From NCBI GenBank assembly GCA_011050615.1, contig DRFJ01000037.1, positions 1-37,709 of the forward strand: a stretch of 37,709 nucleotides of DNA, given 5' to 3'. The notes beneath the pieces were generated by a model. That model was given only the letters and a program-made list of their open reading frames with translations, had not been told where the DNA came from and did no database searches. The position numbers and the translations under genes are program-made. Shown here in pieces: positions 17,855 to 25,926 of the stretch (position 1 is the first letter of the stretch; each line of letters starts with the position of its first letter). Origin of the DNA: Bacteroidota bacterium (GTDB taxonomy: Bacteria > Bacteroidota > Bacteroidia > Bacteroidales > VadinHA17).

Positions 17855-18717
17855 GACCTTTTCTTGAAGAGGTTCATAAGGGGTCTTACATAATCCTCAC
17901 CCGTAAAAATATTAACGTTGTCAACACCGCACCTGGTAAATACTTCATTCAGTTTTTCCTTTTCATCCAACCATTGCTTGCTGAATTTTTTCCTGACTGC
18001 TTTGACTGAGGTATCCACCCATATATTATGTCCCGTCTCAGGATCGCTGAGATACAGAAGACCCAGATCGGGCAATTCTTTTTCCAGAATATCACTTATT
18101 CTGAGTCCAACTATATCATGTTTATTTGAAGCTATCTGCAGGGAACGTTCAAAATCAGGCGCCATGAAGTCAGAAATAATAAAGGCAGTACACCTCTTTT
18201 TCAGTGCATTGGTAAGATACCTGAGAGCTTCGTTAAGGCTGGTTTTTGAACTGAGGGGTTTAAAATCGAGCAATTCCCTTATTATTCTCAGGATATGCTT
18301 TCTTCCCTTCTGTGGACTGATAAACTTCTCCACACGGTCAGAAAAAAATATCACCCCGATCTTATCATTGTTATTGATTGCCGAAAAAGCAAGCAAAGCA
18401 GCTATTTCAGTTATCTGCTCCCTTTTGTAGGAACCTCTTGACCCAAAATTACCCGAAGCGGATACATCAACAAGGAGCATGACTGTCAGTTCCCTTTCCT
18501 CCTCAAAAACTTTTACATAAGGATGATTAAACCTGGCTGTTACATTCCAGTCAATGGAACGGATATCGTCACCATACTGATACTCCCTGACTTCACTGAA
18601 AGAAATCCCCCTTCCTTTAAAAGCACTGTGATACTCACCGGCAAATATCTGCCTGGTAAGGCCACGTGCCTTTATTTCTATAGTCCTTACTTTTTTTAAC
18701 AGTTCAGTTGCTTCCAC
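17851..18717 (-). CDS. DUF58 domain protein of the bat operon
   Basis: A 288-residue soluble protein with the DUF58 signature: EVREYQYGDDIRSIDWNVTA followed by VKVFEEERELTVMLLVDVSA. The DVSASGNFGS stretch is a MIDAS-like site, and the second half has a VWA-like fold. DUF58 proteins are encoded next to moxR in most bacteria and are presumed clients or partners of the MoxR ATPase. Residues at the start (MEATELLKKVRTIEIKARGL) are typical. It starts three bases after the small secreted protein gene. Confidence 0.9.
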   Translation of the reverse strand: MEATELLKKVRTIEIKARGLTRQIFAGEYHSAFKGRGISFSEVREYQYGDDIRSIDWNVTARFNHPYVKVFEEERELTVMLLVDVSASGNFGSRGSYKREQITEIAALLAFSAINNNDKIGVIFFSDRVEKFISPQKGRKHILRIIRELLDFKPLSSKTSLNEALRYLTNALKKRCTAFIISDFMAPDFERSLQIASNKHDIVGLRISDILEKELPDLGLLYLSDPETGHNIWVDTSVKAVRKKFSKQWLDEKEKLNEVFTRCGVDNVNIFTGEDYVRPLMNLFKKRS

Positions 18718-18720
18718 AGC

Positions 18721-19137
18721 TCATTTCTTTTTTACAGGCTCAATAGTTACCGTAAAAAACCATTCCCCGTTAACCAGTTTTATAACAGCATCCCTTCCTT
18801 TTTCCCGGTCTGACCAGGTGTTTTCACCTGTCTTAACGTACATTCCGTCCAGCTCTTTTTGCACTTCATCCCTCATCCCATGAACGTACATACTTTTTAT
18901 CCTGTTACATTTATTATCCTCCGAAAGGAAAAAATAAACAGTGCTCGTTCCTGCCGTACCATCTGTGTATTTCAGATATCTGTAATGAGTATTCCTGCTG
19001 TTTTCCTCCTTCACCATATCTTCATGGTTCCTGCCTATATATTTCTCTATCCTGCCAGCCTTATAACCAAGGAGGTTTTGGCCGGAAAGATTTACCGAAA
19101 GCAGAACAAGCGTAATATATAATATTATTGTTTTCAT
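18721..19137 (-). CDS. Small secreted protein inserted between moxR and DUF58
   Basis: A 138-residue protein with a signal peptide (MKTIILYITLVLLSVNLSGQ). The mature part (LLGYKAGRIEKYIGRNHEDM, YVKTGENTWSDREKGRDAVI) is a compact alpha/beta domain of unknown family with no membrane helix. The gene is six bases after moxR and three before the DUF58 gene, so it is surely co-transcribed. In many bat operons moxR is followed directly by DUF58, so this gene looks like a lineage-specific addition. Codon use and frame look ordinary. Confidence 0.72.
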   Translation of the reverse strand: MKTIILYITLVLLSVNLSGQNLLGYKAGRIEKYIGRNHEDMVKEENSRNTHYRYLKYTDGTAGTSTVYFFLSEDNKCNRIKSMYVHGMRDEVQKELDGMYVKTGENTWSDREKGRDAVIKLVNGEWFFTVTIEPVKKK

Positions 19138-19143
19138 TATTTT

Positions 19144-20139
19144 TTATGGTACTTCCACAGTATTCAGGATATCTCTTATAATATCTTCCTGCACAATATT
19201 TTCTGCTTCAGCCTCGTAGGTCAGGCCTATCCTGTGTCTCAGAACATCAGGACACATGGCACGTACATCCTCAGGGATTACATAACCACGTCTTCGGATA
19301 AAGGCATAGGCCTTTGATGCCAGTGCAAGGTTAATGCTGGCCCTGGGAGAAGCTCCATATGATATCATATTTTTATATTTTTCAAGGCCATTATCCGCAG
19401 GATATCTTGTTGAGAAAACTATATCCAGGATATAATTCTCAATTTTTTCATCCATATATACTTCTTTAACAAGATTTCTTGCCTTGATTATCTGCTCAGG
19501 CTTCATAATGGCAGAGGATGACGGGAAAATTTTTCCAAGGTTCTCACGAATTATGAGCTTTTCTTCAGACTTATCGGGATAGTCTATCAGCACCTTAAGC
19601 ATGAACCTGTCGACCTGTGCTTCAGGCAGCGGGTAAGTTCCTTCCTGTTCAATTGGGTTCTGGGTAGCCATTACAAGGAAGGGATCCTCCAGTTTATATG
19701 TCTCCTCCCCTATAGTTATCTGCCTTTCCTGCATGGCCTCCAGCAAAGCACTCTGTACTTTGGCCGGTGAACGGTTAATCTCGTCGGCCAGGATAAAGTT
19801 TGCAAAAAGAGGACCCTTCTTTACGAGAAAATCTTCTTTTTTCTGGCTGTAAATCATTGTTCCGAGCAGGTCAGCCGGTAAGAGGTCAGGGGTAAACTGT
19901 ATCCTGTTGAACTTTGCGTCTATAACCGAGGCAAGGGTTTTTATTGCCAGGGTCTTAGCCAGTCCCGGAACACCCTCGATCAAGATATGTCCATCGGTGA
20001 GAAGCCCGATTAACATACTTTCAACCAGACGCTTCTGGCCTATTATAACTTTACGGACCTCCAGAGTTATAGCTTCGACGAAACTGCTTTCTTTCTCTAT
20101 TCTTGCATTTAGTTCCTTTATATCAACATTGATTTCCAT
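19144..20139 (-). CDS. MoxR-family AAA+ ATPase
   Basis: A 331-residue cytoplasmic AAA+ ATPase, first gene of the bat operon. Walker A is GVPGLAKT (56-63), Walker B ILADE (116-120), followed by INRSPAKVQSALLEAM. The sensor 1 region is LVMATQNPIEQEGTYPLPEA and the lid domain SYGASPRASINLALASKAYA. MoxR ATPases work as chaperones for VWA-domain partners, here most likely BatA/BatB and the DUF58 protein. The upstream gap to the DUF4105 gene has a possible -7 element (TTATTTTG on the minus strand, 20207-20214) one base off the consensus; no convincing -33 was seen. Confidence 0.94.
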   Translation of the reverse strand: MEINVDIKELNARIEKESSFVEAITLEVRKVIIGQKRLVESMLIGLLTDGHILIEGVPGLAKTLAIKTLASVIDAKFNRIQFTPDLLPADLLGTMIYSQKKEDFLVKKGPLFANFILADEINRSPAKVQSALLEAMQERQITIGEETYKLEDPFLVMATQNPIEQEGTYPLPEAQVDRFMLKVLIDYPDKSEEKLIIRENLGKIFPSSSAIMKPEQIIKARNLVKEVYMDEKIENYILDIVFSTRYPADNGLEKYKNMISYGASPRASINLALASKAYAFIRRRGYVIPEDVRAMCPDVLRHRIGLTYEAEAENIVQEDIIRDILNTVEVP

Positions 20140-20275
20140 TTTAATGATGTTTTAATAAATACATATACTTAAATCAGAAGGTACCGTGATTTATGAAAAA
20201 CACTCACAAAATAAGTTATGATAATGCTATGAGCTTGTTAAAGACTGTTAAAATATTGTTAAATAAAGCAAGATC

Positions 20276-21424
20276 TTACTCAGCCAGCCGGTAATATGAG
20301 CGTATTATTATTATTAAGATTACAGGAACAAAGGCAGGATTTATACTCTGATTGATTAATACAATAACCAGCATAAAAATTACAGCCAGCGCTATCTGTA
20401 CCCTCCAGAACCAGGAAATTTTATATTTTGAGAATATGCCATAATAGGCAATGGGTATGAGAGGATTTAACCATATCATATTGAAGTTTTGCCCCATGGC
20501 TTCATGATCGGTAATATAATTCAGAAAGATCATCAATAGAGCAAGCAGAGTCAGTATTGTCCAGAAAACCAGATCAAAAGCGTTCTGTATAACCCTGTTA
20601 CAGATAAATATTGTAAAAAGGAATATAACAATGAAGGCCATCGTCAGCCAGAACCAGGGTTTTTTAAGCAGGCTGGTATCGTAAACAGGTCTTTCGTAGT
20701 CAAAAATCATTTCTGTTGGCCCGAGGAGCATTACACGCTTATCTCCATCAGTAATGTGGGCCTGGCTGAGGTTCTTCATGAGATATTCGGGGAGAAACAT
20801 TGACTCCCTGAAATTGCATTCTTCATCGGCGGGGCTTCCCAGTAAGAGATCAATACCTGCATCCATCCATAAGACTCCTTTCTGAAACTCATCTATTCTC
20901 GTGCGGAAAGTTACATCCGTCTCATCCTCCTGTTCAGGGTAAACAAGCTTATCCCCATATACTTCCTCGATTATATCACGTATCCTGGTTGAACAATTAT
21001 CCCTGAAAAAATCATACTTGTAATAGACATTCTCAGGTTTCAAATTTTCATTCAACAACCTCTTAAGTTTGAGTAATTCTGCATCAGGTATATAAAGTCT
21101 CTGGGAATAAACACTTCGTTTTGTCGGACGATACTCATTTAAAAAACTCTTGTATGAATAGGCTGCAAGCCGGTAGTTCAGTCTTCCACTGGCAAACTTC
21201 AGATTGAAATTAGGTGTGCTGAAATCAAATACACCCCAGTTATAGACTACATCAGTACCACTTATACTGTCATACAGGCGCAGGGCACTGTGGCCGTACA
21301 TAGTATAGGATTCAGGTCCGGGATCACACGTCAGCAGGTAGACTTCGGTTGTTGAAGTCTGGGCATTGATGAGTGAAATGTTTATCAGGGAAAATAAAAT
21401 AATTAAAGCAGGTCCGGTCTTCAT
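20276..21424 (-). CDS. DUF4105 domain membrane protein
   Basis: A 382-residue protein: signal peptide (MKTGPALIILFSLINISLINA), a periplasmic DUF4105 domain (about 25-200) and four or five C-terminal membrane helices from about residue 245 on (PWFWLTMAFIVIFLFTIFI and others). DUF4105 blocks visible are LTCDPGPESYTMYGHSALRL and YDFFRDNCSTRIRDIIE. The conserved His and Cys in these suggest a papain/NlpC-like active site (inference). The family is widespread in Bacteroidota with no proven substrate. The gene is divergent from the BNR-repeat gene at 21559. It precedes moxR by 136 bases and may be a separate unit. Confidence 0.82.
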   Translation of the reverse strand: MKTGPALIILFSLINISLINAQTSTTEVYLLTCDPGPESYTMYGHSALRLYDSISGTDVVYNWGVFDFSTPNFNLKFASGRLNYRLAAYSYKSFLNEYRPTKRSVYSQRLYIPDAELLKLKRLLNENLKPENVYYKYDFFRDNCSTRIRDIIEEVYGDKLVYPEQEDETDVTFRTRIDEFQKGVLWMDAGIDLLLGSPADEECNFRESMFLPEYLMKNLSQAHITDGDKRVMLLGPTEMIFDYERPVYDTSLLKKPWFWLTMAFIVIFLFTIFICNRVIQNAFDLVFWTILTLLALLMIFLNYITDHEAMGQNFNMIWLNPLIPIAYYGIFSKYKISWFWRVQIALAVIFMLVIVLINQSINPAFVPVILIIIIRSYYRLAE

Positions 21425-21558
21425 GGTATCATTATGTATAATAAATGTTAAAAATAGTAAAATCTGCTTTACTCATCACTCAAATTATTAACTTTTGTGT
21501 TTATTCAGTTTCGGACCTTATCGCATATAATAATTTATTCAGATAAATCTAAAACCAA

Positions 21559-24500
21559 ATGAAAAAGACCAGTACCCTTATTCTGACTCTAATCCTCGTA
21601 TTCATATCTGCTGACAGCTTATATGCCCAGCGGAGCAGGAAGCAGGATAAAATTGTCAATGACTACACAGTTTTCTATAAAGATCTTGAATACAGGCATA
21701 TCGGCCCCTTCAGGGGAGGAAGGTCTGCAGCAGTGACAGGCATTCCCGGCGACGAAAAAGTGTTTTATCAGGGAGCAAGTGGCGGAGGTGTATGGAAAAC
21801 AACAGATGCGGGTGTTTCATGGAAAAATATCAGTGACGGCTATTTCGGAGGCACCATAGGTGCTGTTGAAACAGCCCGATCCGACAGGAATATCATATAT
21901 GCCTCAGGGGGTGAAGTGACCGTGAGGGGAAATGTTTCACATGGTTACGGGATATGGAAGTCACTCGACGCCGGTGAAACATGGACCTACACAGGACTCA
22001 GGGAAGGACAGTACATACCAAGACTGAGGGTACATCCAGGTAATCCTGACCTTGTATATGCTGCCGTTCTTGGTCATCTTTTCGGACCCAATGAAGAACG
22101 CGGGATATACCGCTCAAAAGACGGAGGTGCAACATGGGAAAAAATACTGTATGTCAGCGAAGAGGCCGGGGCATGCGACCTGATTCTTGATCCTTCGAAT
22201 CCACGTATAATCTATGCTTCAACCTGGCGTGTCAGGCGGACACCCTACAGCCTCGAAAGCGGAGGAGAAGGATCAGATCTCTGGAAAAGCACCGACGGGG
22301 GAGATACATGGATTAAACTTACAGACAATAATGGCATGCCTGATAAACCCCTTGGGATCATTGGTGTGAGCCTTTCTGCAGCAAACCACAAGAAAATCTA
22401 TGCCCTGGTTGAAGCTAAGGAGGGTGGTCTCTTTGTGAGTGAGGATGCCGGGGAAAACTGGCGACGGGTGAATGATGACCGTAACCTAAGGCAGAGAGCA
22501 TGGTACTACACAAGAATATATGCCGACCCCAACGATGAAAATATAGTGTACGTCCTGAATGTCGGCTTTCACAAATCTGTCGACGGCGGCCGTACTTTTG
22601 AAACAATACGCACACCTCACGGTGATCATCACGACCTGTGGATAGATCCGCTCAACAGCAATGTGATGATTGTGGCTGATGATGGCGGAGCACAGGTAAG
22701 TCAAGACGGGGGAACCACATGGTCGACAATGATGAACCAGCCTACGGCACAGTTCTACAGGGTAATAACTGACGATCATTTCCCCTACCGCATCTACGGT
22801 GCCCAGCAGGATAATTCCACGGTAAGAATTAAGTCTAGATCACTCGGATTCAGTGGTATTACAGAAGACAACTGGGAAACGACGGCTGGCGGTGAAAGTG
22901 GCTGGATAGCGCCCGACCCGGATAATAATGATATTGTATACGGGGGATCATATGGTGGCTACCTGGAAAGAGTTAACCATGAAACAGGGGAAATAAGACG
23001 TATTGATATATGGCCTGATAATCCTATGGGCTGGGGTGCCGACAGCCTGGAACAAAGGTTCCAGTGGAACTTCCCCATAATGTTTTCAAGGCATGATAAT
23101 AATACCTTGTTTGCCGCGTCTAATTATTTGTTCAAGACTACCGATGAAGGGCAGAGCTGGGAGAGGATATCGCCTGACCTCACACGCAATGAGAAATCAA
23201 AGATGGGGCCTTCCGGCGGTCCGATAACTAAGGATAACACCAGTGTGGAGTACTATGGGACTATCTTTTCCATAGCTGAATCAGCCCATGAGGAAGGCCT
23301 TATATGGTGCGGTTCAGATGACGGACTTATACATATTACGAGAGATGGTGGCCTGAACTGGATAAATGTAACACCGCCAGCAGACATCATGCCTGAGTGG
23401 ACAATGATTAACAGCCTGGAAGCTGATCCATACAATTCCGGAGGGCTTTATGTTGCTGCTACAAGTTACAGGAATGATGATTACAGACCGTATTTATTCA
23501 AAACAACTGATTATGGTGAAACATGGGAAAAAATAGTTGCCGGAATCGATAACGAGCACTTCACACGTGTGGTAAGGGCCGACCCTGTCAGGCAGGGGCT
23601 GCTGTTCTCAGGGACTGAATCGGGAATGTATATTTCTTTCAATGATGGTGAATCATGGTTCCCGTTTCAACTCAACCTGCCGGTAGTCCCAATTACTGAC
23701 CTTGCAATAAAGGGCAACAACCTCGTCGTGGCAACACAGGGAAGATCTTTCTGGATCTTTGATTACCTGCATATTCTGAGAGATATGAATACGTCCATGA
23801 GCAGTGAAAATGTTCTTCTCTTCAGTCCGGGAGATACTTATCGAGTTGGAGGGCGACAGGGCGGCAGTCTTTTTGCCGGACAGAATCCCTTGCCTGGAGC
23901 TATTGTTTGTTTCTTTCTGAAAAATGAACCGGGAGAGGATGACAAAGTACAGGTGGATTTTCTGGACAGGAACGACAATGTTATACGATCATTTCGGACC
24001 GATACGAAAGGGCTGGAAACCGGGAATCACACTATATATGAAAATCTTGAGGTTAGAAAAGGAATGAATATCATATCGTGGGATCTCTCCTACCCCGGTG
24101 CACTCAGGGTTCCCGGAATGATTCTCTGGGGGGGCTACCTTGATGGCCCTACAGCTGTGCCCGGACAATACAGGGTCAGGCTCACGGTAAATTATGAAGC
24201 CCTGGAAAGTCGATTTCAGGTACTTCCCAATCCGAATTCATCATGCAGCATTGCTGATCTGCAGGAACAGTTTAGTTTTATTATTTCAGTGAGGGATAAA
24301 CTCACTGAAACACACCAGGCTATTCTTGACATAAAAAAGCTGAGGAGTGATATAGTTGATGTGGAGTCAAAACTCAACAATGGTGATCACGGGAATATAC
24401 TGGAGATGACAAAAGATATAAAGAAGGAGCTTACAGGTATTGAAGAAGCCTTATACCAGACAAAAAACCGTTCTCGCCAGGATCCGCTTAATTATCCCAT

Positions 24501-24705
24501 AAGGCTGGGCAATAAACTTGCAGCATTAAACGGAGTTGTGGCTACCGGCGACTGGAAGCCAACCGACCAGTCATATGATGTGAGGGATAAACTTGTAGCT
24601 GCAATAAACGAAGAGCTGGAAAAGCTGAAAGCTATTATTGATGGTAGGATACCTGAGTTAAACAGGATGCTGGATGAGGAGGATATTGAGTATATAAGGA
24701 AGTGA
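21559..24705 (+). CDS. Secreted BNR/Asp-box repeat (VPS10/sortilin-like) protein
   Basis: A 1048-residue protein with a signal peptide (MKKTSTLILTLILVFISADS...YAQ). Residues about 50-750 form two beta-propellers with at least nine Asp-box motifs of type S-x-D-x-G-x-x-W: KTTDAGVSWKN, KSLDAGETWTY, RSKDGGATWEK, KSTDGGDTWIK, SEDAGENWRR, SQDGGTTWST, KTTDEGQSWER, TRDGGLNWIN and KTTDYGETWEK. A beta domain (about 770-900) and a coiled-coil tail (about 910-1045) follow. Such proteins are often annotated as glycosyl hydrolases, but the active-site residues of sialidases cannot be assigned, so that name is not supported. It is probably periplasmic or surface exposed, with a binding or proteolysis-related role. 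Confidence 0.85.
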   Translation: MKKTSTLILTLILVFISADSLYAQRSRKQDKIVNDYTVFYKDLEYRHIGPFRGGRSAAVTGIPGDEKVFYQGASGGGVWKTTDAGVSWKNISDGYFGGTIGAVETARSDRNIIYASGGEVTVRGNVSHGYGIWKSLDAGETWTYTGLREGQYIPRLRVHPGNPDLVYAAVLGHLFGPNEERGIYRSKDGGATWEKILYVSEEAGACDLILDPSNPRIIYASTWRVRRTPYSLESGGEGSDLWKSTDGGDTWIKLTDNNGMPDKPLGIIGVSLSAANHKKIYALVEAKEGGLFVSEDAGENWRRVNDDRNLRQRAWYYTRIYADPNDENIVYVLNVGFHKSVDGGRTFETIRTPHGDHHDLWIDPLNSNVMIVADDGGAQVSQDGGTTWSTMMNQPTAQFYRVITDDHFPYRIYGAQQDNSTVRIKSRSLGFSGITEDNWETTAGGESGWIAPDPDNNDIVYGGSYGGYLERVNHETGEIRRIDIWPDNPMGWGADSLEQRFQWNFPIMFSRHDNNTLFAASNYLFKTTDEGQSWERISPDLTRNEKSKMGPSGGPITKDNTSVEYYGTIFSIAESAHEEGLIWCGSDDGLIHITRDGGLNWINVTPPADIMPEWTMINSLEADPYNSGGLYVAATSYRNDDYRPYLFKTTDYGETWEKIVAGIDNEHFTRVVRADPVRQGLLFSGTESGMYISFNDGESWFPFQLNLPVVPITDLAIKGNNLVVATQGRSFWIFDYLHILRDMNTSMSSENVLLFSPGDTYRVGGRQGGSLFAGQNPLPGAIVCFFLKNEPGEDDKVQVDFLDRNDNVIRSFRTDTKGLETGNHTIYENLEVRKGMNIISWDLSYPGALRVPGMILWGGYLDGPTAVPGQYRVRLTVNYEALESRFQVLPNPNSSCSIADLQEQFSFIISVRDKLTETHQAILDIKKLRSDIVDVESKLNNGDHGNILEMTKDIKKELTGIEEALYQTKNRSRQDPLNYPIRLGNKLAALNGVVATGDWKPTDQSYDVRDKLVAAINEELEKLKAIIDGRIPELNRMLDEEDIEYIRK

Positions 24706-24773
24706 TACAAATATAAAGGCTGAGGCTTAGGAGGGCTTTATTCGGCTTAATCCGGAGTGGAAGACTCCTGTGA

Positions 24774-24808
24774 GAAAAAGACCTGCCATACAGATAGTTG
24801 GCAGGTCT
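24774..24808 (-). terminator. Terminator of the tRNA-Arg gene
   Basis: AGACCTGCCA (24779-24788) and TGGCAGGTCT (24799-24808) form a perfect 10-bp stem with a 10-base loop. Read on the minus strand it is directly followed by CTTTTTC, so it is an intrinsic terminator ten bases past the tRNA 3' end. It may also stop plus-strand transcription from the BNR-repeat gene. Confidence 0.75.
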
Positions 24809-24817
24809 GCTTCTTCG

Positions 24818-24891
24818 TGATTCAGGCAGGATTCGAACCTGCGACCTACGGCTTAGAAGGCCGTTGCTCTATCCAGCTGAGCTACTGAACC
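24818..24891 (-). tRNA. tRNA-Arg (anticodon UCU)
   Basis: A full cloverleaf can be folded on the minus strand. The acceptor is GGTTCAG with CTGAATC (one G-U pair), discriminator A. The D arm is GCTC...GAGC, the anticodon stem ACGGC/GCCGT with loop CTTCTAA (anticodon TCT), and the T arm GCAGG-TTCGAAT-CCTGC. The length is 74 bases. CCA is not encoded. The tRNA decodes AGA (and AGG), frequent Arg codons here. It stands alone with its own promoter (24957-24986) and terminator. Confidence 0.96.
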
Positions 24892-24956
24892 ATACTAAAA
24901 TCCCTGCCTGCGTTCGCCAGCCTCCGCTTCGCTGCGTTTCACAGGGGATGCGGGTG

Positions 24957-24986
24957 CAAAATTAATTCTTTTTTTGGATTACTCAA
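24957..24986 (-). promoter_or_regulatory. Bacteroidetes-type promoter of tRNA-Arg
   Basis: On the minus strand TTG (24986-24984), a 19-base spacer, then TAATTTTG (24964-24957), an exact match to TAnnTTTG. Transcription would start about 60 bases before the mature tRNA 5' end. The leader holds an interrupted TCCCTG...CAGGGGA pairing (24901-24948) that may shape the precursor. Confidence 0.65.
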
Positions 24987-25142
24987 GAAGACCTGCACGC
25001 CAAAAAAGAGCGAAAATTCAAAATGCACCTGATTAGCATCATTTGTATTTCCCGGGATACCTGTCGCTTCGGTTAAACTCAGTGCAGGTCTTTATGCAAT
25101 TGCCAGTCAGACCACAACCGGTGTTCTATTGTGATCCGGATC

Positions 25143-25334
25143 TTAATCGCATCGCTTTATTATTTCGGCTGTCCTGTGGCCATAAGGTATCGAGCCTCCT
25201 TCGTCTTCCTTCAGTTTCTTCCATGCCCTGGCGATTATTATCTCGTCAACATCATCCTTTTCACATTCTACCTGCACCACGTACTCTTCGCCGGCATAGG
25301 TAGCTATATTCAGTTTTACTATTGCTTTACCCAT
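25143..25334 (-). CDS. Small hypothetical protein (63 aa)
   Basis: The product begins MGKAIVKLNIATYAGEEYVV and continues QVECEKDDVDEIIIARAWKK. It is short, soluble and acidic in the middle, and looks like a beta-strand followed by a helix. The ATG comes four bases after the stop of the TPR relic, so it was probably translated from the same mRNA. Its composition and start are gene-like, but I recognise no family, and it might itself be a remnant. No signal peptide or membrane helix. Confidence 0.45.
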   Translation of the reverse strand: MGKAIVKLNIATYAGEEYVVQVECEKDDVDEIIIARAWKKLKEDEGGSIPYGHRTAEIIKRCD

Positions 25335-25338
25335 TATC

Positions 25339-25847
25339 TTAGATTATTGCTTTATTTTCTTCCAGCCATTTCCTGACCTTTTCATGTTCTGCCTGGTATT
25401 TAGCTTCAACCTCCATTACAATTTGCAGGAACCGTTCTTCACCCCTGATACTGTTGACAGAGGATCATTTTTAAAAAGGGTCACCCACCATAAAGGGAAC
25501 GTTTTCTTCCGGCTCCTGGCTTCAAGAATGCATCCCACATTCAGTTCTTTTCCAATTTCTTTTATGGTTTTTCCTGATTTACTGTATCGTTCTACTGAAA
25601 CCCTGGCAATTACGCGAAGGTTTTGAATTATTGAGAGGTGCAGCAAGATGGCATCCATCGCCCCGTATGCCATGCATAACAGAACAAAAACAAGTTTCAT
25701 TGCCCAGCCGGGCAGCTCGAATGGTTCGGCAATAATATCAACGAGTTCAAGGATAACAAATGCAGCCGCGGCATAAACATGTATAACGCGAATTACCCTT
25801 CGCCGTTTCAGTTCCTCCCGGAAATTTGCCGGTTTCTCAACCATCAA
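25339..25847 (-). pseudogene. TM-FlgO-TPR protein relic with internal deletions
   Basis: The frame from 25847 begins NFREELKRRRVIRVIHVYAA...ELVDIIAEPFELPGWAMKL. This is the membrane-anchor start of a large family of Bacteroidota TPR proteins. At LLH it jumps to LSIIQNLRVIARVSVERYSK and IKEIGKELNVGCILEA, the middle of the FlgO-like domain. It then jumps to the family's C-terminal end, PLWWVTLFKNDP. There the frame shifts by one: the minus-strand frame ending at 25339 continues SVNSIRGEERFLQIVMEVEA and VRKWLEEN, the family tail. So the start, middle and end of a protein of about 600-700 residues survive in 510 bases; all TPR repeats are gone. It lies 79 bases after the intact TIR-TPR gene and is a paralogue of its FlgO-TPR part. 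Confidence 0.75.
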
Positions 25848-25926
25848 TCCTAAGTTGTTGTATAAAGCCTGTCAAATATATATTAATAGCAGCATAAAGT
25901 CAAATTACAGAAAATCATTATCATAC

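Noticed and set aside
21559-24705. Annotation as a glycosyl hydrolase or sialidase
   Set aside because: Only Asp-box repeats support it. The Arg triad and other sialidase active-site residues could not be placed.
24901-24950. Possible riboswitch or second RNA gene upstream of the tRNA
   Set aside because: The GC-rich stretch has only a weak interrupted pairing and lies in the tRNA leader; no known RNA family pattern was recognised.
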